Shown here piece after piece: positions 23,526-34,752 of a stretch of 64,000 nucleotides of DNA. A program made the translations under genes and the position numbers. The DNA is from Chelydra serpentina (lineage: Eukaryota; Chordata; Testudines; Chelydridae). The stretch covers positions 21,842,001-21,906,000 of the forward strand of contig JBAIAC010000033.1 of assembly GCA_037349315.1 (NCBI GenBank). Direction: 5' to 3'. Positions within the stretch are counted from its first letter, which is position 1; each line of letters starts with the position of its first letter. The notes under the pieces were generated by a model. The model made no database searches. It was given only the letters and a program-made list of their open reading frames with translations, and was not told the DNA's origin.

Positions 23526-24739
23526 TACAGGTAGGCTTGGAAGGATTAAATGTTTATCAGTAAATGTTGATTTCATTGTCCACACAAACTGGAGACAAAA
23601 ATATTTCCATCCATAATAACTATAAGCAAAGTTAAGAAAAGTAATAAGCAAAGTAAGAAAAATGCTGCCTGAGAACTTAGAGACAAAATCCAGTGATTTA
23701 GACTTTGAATTTGGCTGGTTACAAATGGACTACCAAATAATAGTAAAAACAGATATGATTAGTTGATTTAAGGATATTTGCTTTGTATATTTTGACATGT
23801 GATGTTGACAATTTGCGTTTTAATGGTTATACAGCTTTAATTTTCTGAATCTCCGTGTCTACTGTAGTAAAATAGTTGTCTGACGCCCCCCCACCCAATT
23901 TCATGCAACTGTGAAAGTTTAGCACCATGTACAGAACTGAGAGCAGGGAGACTCTCTCTCCTATGCTCTCAATACTTCCCCCTGTTGGTATCCAAGCAGT
24001 GTGAAGGAAAAGGAGGAAGCATCTTGACTTGCTTGAATGTAGAGAGGTGAGGAGCAGACGAAGAGGAGGACAGCAGCAGACTGAAGGGAGTGCAGGTCAG
24101 GGGAGAAAGGAGCAGAGGACAAGGACAGGCTGTGTATATTTTATATATATGTAGGTGGGGAAAATAGAAGTGGTGGGAGCGAGGGGGAGAAAAAGATAGG
24201 TAGAACCCAGGATTCCCAACTACCAACACTTCTCTGCTGTTAGCTGTGAAACTGAATGGGAAAATGCATGTCTAATCCCCCCCAAATAGCTGATCTATAC
24301 ATAGGATTATAGCCAGCTACTGCCACCACTAAACCCAAGTTAGAAGTCTGTACTGTGTAAGGTTCTAAACTAAAGTTTCCAACCTTGCTGATGACCCAGG
24401 TGTGGGGGATCATTTTGATGGTTGTTCATTTTGGTTAAACACTTTAGGAAAGAACATCAAAATTATGTTAAAATTAAAGTTGTAACACTGAGCACTCCAA
24501 AGTTAAGAAATGCCAGAATGAAGGTTGTCTGTGCAATCTTAATTAGGCCTCCTCTTATACCTGTATTATGATAGTCTTTGATTACATGGTCATACTTCTT
24601 GTTTTTTCTTCACAGGACCCCTGCTTCATTCAGTGCACAGGATGGACAGTGCTGGGTTAAGTTATGGTCTGTATGTCCTTGCCTCATTTGTTGCAGAAAT
24701 TGGGAGATATACAGTGAATGAGGCAAGGGATTGCAGGAA
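23526..24739. other. No gene seen
   Basis: Non-coding DNA. A G/A-rich stretch (24000-24200) gives an antisense open frame of 86 codons that is probably compositional. Confidence 0.45.
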
Positions 24740-26260
24740 GAGAAAAGATGGCCTTGTGCTTAAGGTAACTGAAAGTCACTCTGGGGATTTGGATTCTATC
24801 CTTGCCTCTCCCAAAAAGCATCCACGTAATGCTGGGTAAGTCACTAAATACATCTTTTCACAGGTGGCCCTTGTGGCTTCCTTGATTTCTCAGTGTCTAA
24901 CTTGAGACACCTGGGGACTGACTTGCAGAACTGCTGAGCACTTATTGCAACCGGTCAATAAGAGCTGAGTGAAAGTACAAAGAGCCATAAATATGCTAAG
25001 TACTGTGAAAAAGTCAGGCCCATCTCAATTTGGCACCCAAATTTAGATGCTAGATAAGTTCAGCCATAATCATATCAGACTCTTAGATGTAAAATAGAGA
25101 CAATAATACCTTATAGGGGTGTTGCAAGTAGGGAGACCAAGTGTCTGGTTTTCAACTGGAACATCTGGTCGAAAAGGGATCCCGGTGGCTCCGGTCAGCA
25201 CTGCTGACTGGGACATCAACTGTCCGGTTGGCGGCGCCTTGCAGTGGGGCTGGCAGGTTCCCTGGTAGCCTCCACGCCGTGCGGCTTCCGGGAAGCAGCC
25301 AGCATGTTTGTCCCCCCTCTGGCTCCTACGCTTAGGGCAGGGGTGGGGAACCTATGGCCCGTGTGTTGGATCCGGCTCCGTGGTTCATTTAATCTGGCCT
25401 GCAGTGCCCCCACACACAGTGGGATGGGAGCCGCAAGTGCCGGCTCGCCCTGTTGCGGGGGGCAGAAGCCTTGAGTCTCGGCGCCCCCCGCAGGGCTGGA
25501 GCCACACGCACTGGCTCACCCCAATGCCCTCATCCCCACCCCAGAATCTGCACCCCCAGACAGAGCCCTCACAAATCCTCACACCCCAATCCCCTGCCCC
25601 AGCCCAGAGCCCCCTCCCACACTCCGAACCCATCGGTCCCAGCCTTGAGCACCCTCCTGCACCCCAAATCCCTCATCCCCAGCCCCACCCGAGTCTGCAC
25701 CCCCATCCAGAGCCCTCACACCCCTTTCCCCAGACCAGAGGCCCCTCCCACACCCTGAACTCCTCCTTTCTGGCCCCACCCTGGATCTGCACCCCCAGCC
25801 CAGAACCCATACCTCCTCCAACCCCCTGCCTCAGCCTGTAGTCCCCTCCCATACTACAAACCCCTCAGCTTCACCCCACAGCCTGGATCCCCCCTGCTGC
25901 ACCTGAAACCCCTCATCTCTGGCCCTCACCCCTAGACGGAGCCCTCACCCCCTCTCTCATCCCAACCCATTGCCTCAGCCTGGAGCCCCCTCCCGCACTC
26001 TGTATTCCTCATTTCTGGCCCCCACCCCAGAGCCCACACCCTCACCCCCGATAAAAATGAGCAACTGAGGGTGGGGAGAGCGAGTGAGGGTGGGGGAGAT
26101 GGAGTGAAGGGGCAGGGCATGGGCGGGTCATCACACGAGGGGCGGGACAGGGGCAGGACAAGGGTGTTCGGTTTTGTGAGAGTAGAAAGTTGGCAACCTT
26201 AGTTGCCAGGATAAATTCATTCACGTTTGCAAGGCATTCAGATACTACGAGGAGTGTTTT
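24740..26260 (+). repeat. MIR/CORE-SINE-like host repeat split by a hAT element
   Basis: The left part (GGATTCTATCCTTGCC, GCTGGGTAAGTCACTAA, then GATGTAAAATAGAGACAATAA and CTTATAGGGGTGTTGCAAG) and the part after the hAT (GGATAAATTCATTCACG, TTTGCAAGGCATTCAGATAC) read as one old MIR-like element. The hAT insertion 25129-26201 removes this continuity. The left edge is uncertain. Confidence 0.4.
25129..26201. mobile_element. hAT non-autonomous element, 1073 bp, composite
   Basis: The ends are TAGGGAGACCAAGTG at the left and AGTTGGCAACCTTA at the right. The 8-bp flanks match at 7 of 8 positions (GTTGCAAG 25121-25128; GTTGCCAG 26202-26209). At 25338 a second hAT-type terminus, CAGGGGTGGGGAACC, begins without any matching right end, so another element inserted here and later lost its end, or the two recombined. 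The long C-rich middle (25500-26000) is a degenerate repeat of CCCCAGCC/CCCTCACACC words. The open frames of up to 177 codons come from that composition. Confidence 0.75.
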
Positions 26261-28619
26261 AGAAAAGCCAATGAGAAAATGAATAATACTGTATTTAGTA
26301 AGAGTTTAAATAGTGTGCAGTAAATAAGGCATGAGGCCACACACTGAATGAGGATAAAAATAAATATTAAATTGTTTCCCCATTCAGTGAACACCATCCA
26401 TCATGTACACTGAATGAAGCTGGGCCCTGTGGAAAAAACTAATATATGATTATGTAATTAAAGACTATCAGAATATACATGCACAATGGGGCTGGATGAA
26501 GGCTGCACAGGCATTCTGGCACTTCCTAACTTTTGAGTGCTTAGCTTCAAGTCTTAATGTTTTTTTAACACAGGAATTTTTATATGCATTATACAAACAT
26601 GGTAGCAAATTTCCAAGCACCCATCAGCCATGATAAGAGCGTAGATGTTTGGCCTTCACAGGAAGCTGCAAGTGACACAACAAAACTTACATTGTACATA
26701 GTTAAACCCTGGCCTTCTTCCCCAATTGCAGGTACTTGTCTGAGTCTGCCAAAGTACTTGCAGACTGCCAAAGAAACAATCTTTTGGGGTTTTGACTCTG
26801 AACAATGATGTTTTATGGCCACCCTTCTGTGGTTTGCTATGTTTGCTCTGTAGGGCCAAATCCTGATCTTGGCTACACAGGCCTAAAATCCAGACTAACT
26901 TCATTAATTTAAAATTAGTTACTCTGAATTTAGACCCAATGATCCAAGATCAGAATGTGGCCCTAATACTGCAACCCTCTACCATAGCTTGGTCCTGTCT
27001 CAGTCTGATTGGAGAACTAAAGCAGCATCCCTGAAACTCAAGCACATTTGGATTTTTTGGTTTTGACATCCCCAATTAGAGTTATTAAAAAAAACAAACT
27101 GCTTTATAATGACAGCAATTTTTAAAAAGTGAGGGAAAAACACAAAAATAGTGATAACAAATATAAACCCAGAGAGTTATGAAAATACCTTGAAAATACA
27201 ATAAAAGACCCAGAGGATGGAAGTTAAACAAATAAATGAAATAAAAAACTTTGCCTAATTCAAAACTGCCCTTCAAAGCCACACAACAATTGGAGAAGTG
27301 ATCAACAGATGCAAACATCAAATGAAATACTGCAATTAGGACAACCCATTCCACAGATAAGAGCCTCAGTCTTTTTGAAGCCTAACACGTGCTGATTTGG
27401 CTGTAAGAAGAGTTACAGCAAGGTTTCAAGGAGAAAATACATTAGGACATAAAGCAAAAAGGACAGCAGCACATTTCCATATCTACGTCTACTTGCTTCA
27501 GAGAGGCCTTTCATGTTTTTTGGTTTGTAGACTTTTGTACATGAAAAGGTCACATTCATCTATGAGTAATAAATATAATCAGAAAGTCTGTTAGCAAGTG
27601 AGAGCTCATCCTGGTGCCAGACTCCCTGTAATTGCAGGGGACACTCCCAGCAAGGTGAGATGGAATGTTTTAATACCGTAATTAACTCATAACACATAGA
27701 CCTTTGCTGTGACAATGTCTTCTTAGAATTTGAGTGTCCAAGGATAATCTGAGGATATAGCTGGAATAGCAGCCAGTCACTAAAGTGACGTGGAGGATCA
27801 CTGTGGATTATTACTATTGGCAAATCTATAGCAATTACTGTTGAAATTTTAAAGCATTGTAAGGATTTTTAAACTCTTCTTAATTTGTGCACTAGAAAAG
27901 TTCCATTTGTCTGTTTCTGAGTGTTCTGCATCTGTTAACAATTAGCCATTATCTAACCACATCATGAGTATCTAAACATCAGAGGCCAAATCATGCCCTC
28001 CTGCAATAAAAACCAAAGAGGTAAGAGTAGAAAATTCAATGATCCTGAGGTCAAAAAGATTCCACCAAACTACCCTGTGAGGGCCCTGGGGTTGGAATCT
28101 GCCCCTCTAATATTTGCATTCTCCAAGGATAATATTCCCCCTTCTGCCTGTGAATACTTTAAGGAGCTACATCCATATGTGCCCCTGTTCCTCAAGACCC
28201 TAGTGTGAGTTGCTTCTGGGACAGAAAACACAGTTCCACAGTCTAAATAAAGCATATTATTCAGACAACACAGGTGGCCTCTCAGAGTAGTATGTGACCA
28301 TGGTCCCCGAGGTGGTCAGCACACCAGCGTTTACACGTACAGATTCCTCCCCATCCCCTTTGTTTGTACCAGAGGGAGGGGACACAACCCACCCAACACA
28401 CAGTGGTTTGGAGAAGCGCCAAGGAGACCTTTGTAGTCTGCATCCCCCCAATATGTCTGCAGCTTGTTTATATATTTCCCCCGTAGTTTTCATTCCTTCC
28501 TGCCACCTATACAGGCAAGTTATTCAAGTATCATGGAAGTGCCCTTTGCTCAGAGCGCGATCTGCTGCACAACGCTTGCCTATCTGGACAACACGTTAAG
28601 TTTAAAATACGGAGTATCA
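26261..28619. other. No gene seen
   Basis: Non-coding DNA. Open frames of 60-90 codons have no recognisable domain. Parts near 26400-26540 look repeat-like, but I cannot name them. Confidence 0.4.
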
Positions 28620-28699
28620 TAGAATCATAGAATCTCAGGGTTGGAAGGGACCTCGGGAGGTCATCTAGTCCAACCCCCTGCTCAAAGCAGGACCAACCC
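28620..28699 (-). mobile_element. CR1 LINE 3' end fragment
   Basis: TAGAATCATAGAATCTCAGG on the plus strand followed by GGGAGGTCATCTAGTCC is the typical CR1 tail. It is short and 5'-truncated, and lies against the edge of the CpG island. It is the probable LINE partner type for the tails of the subfamily A SINEs. Confidence 0.75.
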
Positions 28700-29950
28700 C
28701 TAGAGGGATTCCTTGGGAGGTCGGTGGCAGCAGCAGCCGCCGCCGAAGGCTAACTGCAGCCTCAACTGTGGTGTTTGTGCTCCCCAGGGCGCAGGAGGCG
28801 CCTGAGCGCGGTGACTGCAGCCTGTGCTGTTCACTTCCGGCTCCCTGAAACTTCCTCGTTGGGCTCTGCAACCTCTCTCCCACTGAAGAGCAGCTGGGAC
28901 TGGGGCACGCACCCGGCCAGGCTCCCCCGCGGAAAGTTCCTGGCAAGCGCCTAGCCTCGGCTGGACCATGCTGCACGTGCCCCATGGAGTCCCCTCCCCG
29001 GCGGGGCAGCATTTCCCACGAGGGGGCAGCGGGGAGCGGGCCACGCAGCCGGCTCGTCTCGCCGGCACGTTGCAATCAGACCCCAGCTGGGGCGGGCCCG
29101 GGAGGCGCTTCCGAGGGCTCCCTGCAGCCCCCCGCGCGTCTGCTCTGGAGAGGGCTCGATGGTGGTGACTCTCGGGGCGCTCACCCCAGGCAGAAGCGGC
29201 TGGCAAAGCCCTCCAGGCTCCCTGACACCCCCCGAGTGCCCCGGCCCCACAGCCAGGGGCCGCCCTGAGCCTGCCTTGGGCTGCACGCCGAGGCTGGGGG
29301 GACTTTACACCTTCCCCTGCCGAGCTCCGCAAGCAACGGGGCTCGACTCCAGCCCTCCCCCGCTCCGCTGCCCACACCCCTGCATCCAGCGGGTCCCGCA
29401 GCCGGAGCGCGGGGCGGAGCTGCTGCGGAGGCAGCCGCCGCCTGCCCTGCATGAACCGGTCCGGAAAGTACTCACCGCCTCCATCTCCAGCGGGCCCCGG
29501 GGGGGACCCAGCGCGGTGCCGAGCCGAGCCTGGCTCGGAGCCCAGCAGCCACCTCCCGCCGTTGTTGCGGGGAGGGCGGCCCCGCTGCCCCGCCGTTTAA
29601 TGGCTCTGCCTGGCCAGCGGGGAGGGGGTGACACATGCTGATTGTCACCTGCCCCGCATGTCCCCCGGCGCGGGGGCGAACGTGCCCAGCCACACCTGGG
29701 AGCGCTGCGTGGGGGCAGCTAAGCGCCAGGCTCACACGCGGTGGGAGCGCGGGCAACTGGCCCAGGCTTCAGTCCTAGCCTGGCCAAGTGCCCCTCATGG
29801 GCAGGGCGGGTCCCGAAGTGAGGGGGAGTCTGAGGCGCCCTCCCGCTGGGGGAGGGAGGAAGGGTTAGCTGGGTGGGCTCAAGGAGACCACCGGGGCTCT
29901 CCCTGCACTAAACTGCTCTGGCCCCAACTGCTAGCTTCATCCTCAGCTGC
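28700..29950. promoter_or_regulatory. CpG island, possible promoter of an unidentified host gene
   Basis: About 1.25 kb of GC-rich sequence with many CpG dinucleotides stands alone in AT-rich flanks. Unlike the GC-rich MITEs here, it has no inverted ends, no target duplication and no internal repetition. Such islands usually mark vertebrate promoters. A strong splice-donor match with an upstream ATG lies on the minus strand at 29475. Several long open frames on both strands are most likely compositional. The gene is not identified. Confidence 0.55.
29476..29640 (-). other. Candidate first exon ending in a strong splice donor
   Basis: On the minus strand the sequence reads GAG-ATG-GAG-GCG followed by GTGAGTAC. 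This gives a start codon at 29484-29482 with G at -3 and +4, three codons (Met-Glu-Ala), and a consensus donor beginning at 29475. If real, the gene would run towards lower coordinates and the rest of the protein would lie in later exons, none of which I could identify. The upstream limit (29640) is arbitrary. Confidence 0.22.
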
Positions 29951-30339
29951 CCTCACCTAGGGAGTGCCAAGGTAATGTTGTGCCACGTGAGCCAAAAAGT
30001 GACGCCAGGTGGCCACTGGGGCACCCAACTGCAGTGGCCACGTGTGGAAAGTTGGGCTCTGCTCCTGGCCGGAAGGATTTTACAATTGAATCTCCGGGCA
30101 GGCCACAAAGTTCTGGGGCATGGCCCTCAACTCTGCTAAGGATCTGGGCTATCTGCTGGGCTCTTAGAGGGTGGCATAGTCTCCCCTCCATCCCCTTAGC
30201 CCCGGTTATGGAGACTGTGCCTCTCAGGATCAAACCCCCAATGCCCATTTTATAAGGTATGGTGCAGAGACACATCTATGCAGTTAACTGTGTCCTCTGT
30301 ATCTCTTGGAAGTTTCCAGCTGAAACACACAGCCTAATT
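29951..30339. other. No gene seen
   Basis: Non-coding sequence between the CpG island and a CR1 3' region. Nothing was recognised. Confidence 0.4.
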
Positions 30340-31103
30340 CTGTTCCGGGGACCATCTGTCACTGCTAGTAGCAAATATCCCCAACAGCTGGAGGTGGGAC
30401 ACTAGATGGGGAGGACTCGGAATTCTTTCCCAAGTGTGTGGCTGGTGGGCCTCGCTGACACACTCAGGGTCTAACCGATTGCCATTTTTGTGGTCAGGAA
30501 GGAATTTGCCCCCAGGTCAGACTAGTAGAGGCCATGGAGGTTTTTTGTTTTATTATTTTTGTTTTGTTTTAGTTTTGCCTTCCTCTGCAGCATGGGGCAT
30601 GGTTCACTTACTTGCTGGTTTAAACTAGAGTAAATGGTGGATTTTCTGGAATTTGAAGTCTCTACATCAGCGGTAGGCAACCTATCGAGCTGATTTTCAG
30701 TGGCACTCACACTGTCCGGGTCTTGGCCACTGATCTGGGGAGCTCTGCATTTTAATTTAATTTTAAATGAAGCTTCTTAAACATTTTAAAAACCTTGTTT
30801 ACTTTACATACAACAATAGTTTAGTTATATATTAAAGATTTATAGAAAGAGACCTCCTAAAAACATTAATGTATTACTGGCACGTGAAACCTTAAATTAG
30901 AATGAATAAATGAAGACTCGGCACACCACTTCGGAAAGGTTGCCAACCCCTGCTCTACATTATGCTTTGAGGACTTCAGTAACACAGCCAGAGATTATGG
31001 GTCTCTTACAGTAGTGGGTGGGTGAGGTTCTGTGGCCTACAATGTGCAGGAGGTCAGATTAGATGATCATGATGGTCCCTTCTGGCCTTAAAATCTATGA
31101 ATC
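30340..31103 (+). mobile_element. CR1-type LINE 3' region, split by a hAT MITE
   Basis: The left half has GAATTCTTTCCCAAGTGTG, CAGGAAGGAATTTGCCCCC and CCTTCCTCTGCAGCATGGGG. The right half has GAGGACTTCAGTAAC, GGTGGGTGAGGTTCTGTGGCC and GGTCAGATTAGATGATCATG. It ends in TGGTCCCTTCTGGCC and CTATGAATCT, a CR1-style 3' tail. The halves join cleanly when the hAT MITE at 30668-30952 and one copy of its 8-bp duplication are removed. No coding region remains. Confidence 0.65.
30668..30952. mobile_element. hAT MITE, 285 bp, inserted in CR1
   Basis: The ends are CAGCGGTAGGCAACC at the left and GGTTGCCAACCCCTG at the right, an inverted pair with two mismatches. A perfect 8-bp duplication, CTCTACAT, flanks it (30660-30667 and 30953-30960). 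The interior is AT-rich, unlike the GC-rich hAT elements elsewhere in the window. It has no transposase. Confidence 0.88.
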
Positions 31104-33544
31104 TTACCCATATAAATCAGGAGGAATTCCATTTAAATCAATGGAATTACACCACTATAAAACTAGTGTAAGTTAGAGGAGAATCTGGCCACAGAGTTTT
31201 CACTTTCTCTTTGGGTCTTCCACAGCTATGCAAGGGGCCCAGGATTTAGTCCTGTTTGCTCACAGACTGAAATATAAACAGCTGAATGATTTATATTTGT
31301 TTTTCCAAACAGACATACATATGTGGAAGTACAGGAGTCTAAGTGTAGAACTTTCAACAAACATCTATGCCAAAATTAATATACATACAGCATGGATATT
31401 ACATATTCTGTGAGGATACCATAAATACTGTATGTATAGGAACACGGAAAAAAATCTAACAACTCTTTCTGGCAGTAATAACTAGTAAAGAGAGTCTCAA
31501 GAGATTCTAGTGTACTATTCTAGAAGGTAATCTTGTACAGGTGCAGCACTACCATTTCAGTAACACACAATTATAACATAAATAGGTTGTAATTTATATG
31601 GAACAAGTATACTGTACATCACAGAGATAATATTTTACACAACATCTGACAAATATGATTAAGTACTCTACTCTTGCTAGGTCCAATACTGCAAATGTTT
31701 ACACGTGAGTAACTTTGTTCCCAATGGGAATATTCAAGTATGTAAAGTTAATCACATGAGGGAGTGTCTGCAACATCAGAGTATTAATCACACACAAACT
31801 AATATTCAGCTAATGAATTAACTAAATTAAGCAATAAACTAAAAGTAGGTAAACTCAGAGTAATATATGGCTGTTGCTTTAAAAATATCACTGCAGTTTC
31901 TTTAGCTATTAGACTTTTTTCAGTTTGTGCCTTTTGTATTTGCCACATATTTCTCCCAGAGCTACTAGAATGAATATATTTTCGGAAAAAAAATATGTTA
32001 AGAATACTTACACTCAAAGTTTTTAAAAATACAGTATATTGTAATAATGATTGAACAAGAGGTGCAACTTTTTTAGTTAAAAATATCACTGCAATTTAGT
32101 ACCATAATCTGAATTATTACTAATTATATCTTTCTTTAATAAGAATTTTGAAATTAAACACCACAAAGACATTTGATAGGACAATTTTTTAATTGACATT
32201 TGTGATAGCATCAGCAAGACACTGGAATGAGCTAAGCCATGCAATTTCTTGTAGTTAGAAAGTCTAGAAAATTAAGTCTTGCACAAATATAGTGCATTTA
32301 AGGATTTACAACAGTAGTGGAAAACTTGTAATCAGTTTAATTTTATTGTATATAAAAGAACAAAGTTCTTGTAGAACCTATGTATTTTTAAAAGTCACTA
32401 CACTAATGATTTGAAAAAATCTAAATACACAGACAAATAATGATTCTGAATTGGATAAATATATGAATGAAAGTTTTAAGAATTTGATTATTACTACAGT
32501 TTTGTAAACAGGAATTTAAAATCCCTTTGTTTTCTTTTGTGAGATGAATTGATGCTTATGAAAGTGAAGGACTGAAAGCGCTAGTAGACTAGTAGATCAA
32601 TGAGTACTAGAGAGAAGCTGTTGAATTCAGTTCCTTCATAAGAGTGTGCAGTTCCCATTGAATGTGGTCAAAGCACTTGAAACTGAATCAGGATCTCCTT
32701 CTTGATAGCTTGCAGGACTAACTCCAGCCTACCAGGCCAGCCCCTTGAGCATTTTTCAGCGCAGTGAGTTTAAGTTCGTGACCATGACTAGCTGCGTGAG
32801 ATCTTCCACAAAAGGGCAGTCCAAAGCAAAATGAGATGGTTCGATATGCTCATTTTGCCCATCATTCTTTCTCACTTTCCATTTGTTTCCTAGAGTGCTG
32901 GTTTCTGAGTTCTGGAACAAAGTGGAAAGATTTGGGAGCATGTGTGTGTCCTGAAATCTTTTCTACACTTTAAAACATGACCATTTGCAAACAGAGGCCG
33001 GGATTCTACTTTGTGCAGGCATGTGTGAGTGGAGGGGCAGAGCCTTCTCACACTTGTGCAGCCTGCATATGAGCTAGGCACAGTTGCAATCCCTGAACTC
33101 TGGGAAGCTTCAAGGATGCCTCTTGCTACTCCTCCAGGGGAGCATGACGCCCTAAAAGAGGTAAAGAAAAAGCGGCCAGGGTTCTGTTCCTTCCCACCCA
33201 GTGCACTAGCCAACAGAGCCAACCAATCACCTGGAGAAATACTGATCTGTAACCCCTCGCAAGGGAATATGCAAACCCAAGACTCCAGGGAGGCATTCTG
33301 GGATCTCTGAAGGATACCTCCTGGTTCCCCCATCCCACAGTGCTAAATTCAGACTTGCTGTAAGCAGGCAGAATTTCATTGAATAATAGGTGGCCACAGC
33401 ATCACACAGGGTCTGTAGTGGGTAGCAACATCTGGCCCATAATTTGTTTAGGATGCCATATTATTTTGTTAGAAAAACACATTACTATTAAAGTATTACA
33501 AAAACTGCATATTCAGTAGCAGCTGTGTAAGGAATCCAGAGCCA
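31104..33544. other. No gene seen
   Basis: AT-rich non-coding DNA. Near 31110-31190 a palindromic repeat of the TAAATCAGGA type is recognisable. No exon was recognised. Confidence 0.45.
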
Positions 33545-34752
33545 GCCTTGTCCTGTAATAATAACTTTTAATACTTATAATGATGCTGCCAGTGGGAGCC
33601 AGCTGAGGGCACTCAATTAGAGTGAACTGCAAACAGAAAGGGGCAGACAAACCCCAAAAGCTGGTGGATATTCCAATACTTAGATTTACCAAGTCAGCAC
33701 AAAATAGCTTCTGTATTACTGCACTGGTTACTCAGAAGTCCAAACAACGCAGTTCCCTTAAAGTGCCCAGCCTCAGGCCTCCATCCAGACACACATGTCA
33801 GATATGATGATGATTACTGAAAATCTTATCTCATCATATAAAAGAAAAGATTCTTCCAACCCCAAAGGATCAGCCACACACTCAGGTCCAATTATAACTT
33901 AGATCTTACCCAACATACACGCTTACAATCAATTCTTGTTAACTAAACTAACATTTATTAAAAAATAAAAGAGAGAGCGAGTTGATTAAAAGATCAATAT
34001 ACATACAGACTTTAATTCACTTCTTGAGGTTCAGATACATATCAGAGACGAGTTTGTAGTTGCCAAAAGTCCTTTTAGAAATACTCCATAGGTTATAGTC
34101 CAATGTCCATATTCAGGATGACTCCAGTCAATGACTGGGGACCTCAGTCCTTATGGCTTAAGGTTTCCTCCTCTTGAAACCCAACGCAGATCTGAGATTA
34201 AGAAGGATCGTGTCCCAGGGTTTTTATACATTTCCAGCAGCCTTTTAGCCTGAAAAAAGAATAGGCTTAACCTTCCTTCTCCCAAACATCACGGCAATTA
34301 GCACAGGGTAATTTATCCATTTAACAGTTCAGGTACAGGTTACCACAACCTTCAAAAAGACATATAGACCAGGCATCAGCAACCTTCGGCACGCGGCTCG
34401 CCAGGGTAAGCCCCTTGGCAGGCCGGGCCGGTTTGTTTACTTGCCGCGTCCGCCGGTTCAGCCGATCGCGGCTCCCATTGGACGCGGTTCACCATCCCCG
34501 GCCAATGGGGGCTGCAGGAAGCAGCGCAGGCCGGAGGATGTGCTGGCTGCCGCTTCCCGCAGCCCGCATTGGTTGGGGACGACAAACCGCGGCCAGTGGG
34601 AGCTGAGATCGGCCGAACCGGCAGACGTGGCACGTAAACAAACCGGCTCGGCCCGCCAGAGGGCTTAGGATCAGGTCAGTCTATGAGTTAATTAACTCTT
34701 TCTGTCCCTGTTACCTTTCAATGAGATATTATATTACACTCATAATGTCACA
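33545..34752 (-). mobile_element. Putative LTR-type retroelement fragment, split by a hAT MITE
   Basis: The sequence, with words such as TTCACTTCTTGAGGTTCAGA, CCTCAGTCCTTATGGCTTAA and CAATGAGATATTATATTACA, is one I recall as a common dispersed repeat of turtles. Read on the minus strand it would begin TGTGACATTATGAG. No coding region, polypurine tract or target duplication was proven. The hAT-like insertion at 34370 divides it, which supports an older age. Confidence 0.35.
34370..34669. mobile_element. GC-rich hAT MITE, right end missing
   Basis: It opens with the hAT-type terminus CAGGCATCAGCAACC, close to the CAGGGGTTGGCAACC end of 30668-30952. It then has a GC-rich body with inverted arms (CCGGGCCGGTTTGTTTAC and GTAAACAAACCGGCTCGG; CCAATGGGGGCTGC and GCAGCCCGCATTGG). 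The arms make a large imperfect hairpin. The expected GGTTGCC-type right terminus and a target duplication are not seen, so the end is probably deleted. Confidence 0.65.

Noticed and set aside
25308..25841. 177-codon Pro/Ser/His-rich frame
   Set aside because: It is a C-rich degenerate repeat inside a hAT element bounded by TSDs.
28700..29452. 250-codon minus-strand frame in the CpG island
   Set aside because: It is low-complexity and Arg/Ala/Pro-rich, with equally long frames on the other strand. No domain was seen, and CpG islands commonly give such frames.
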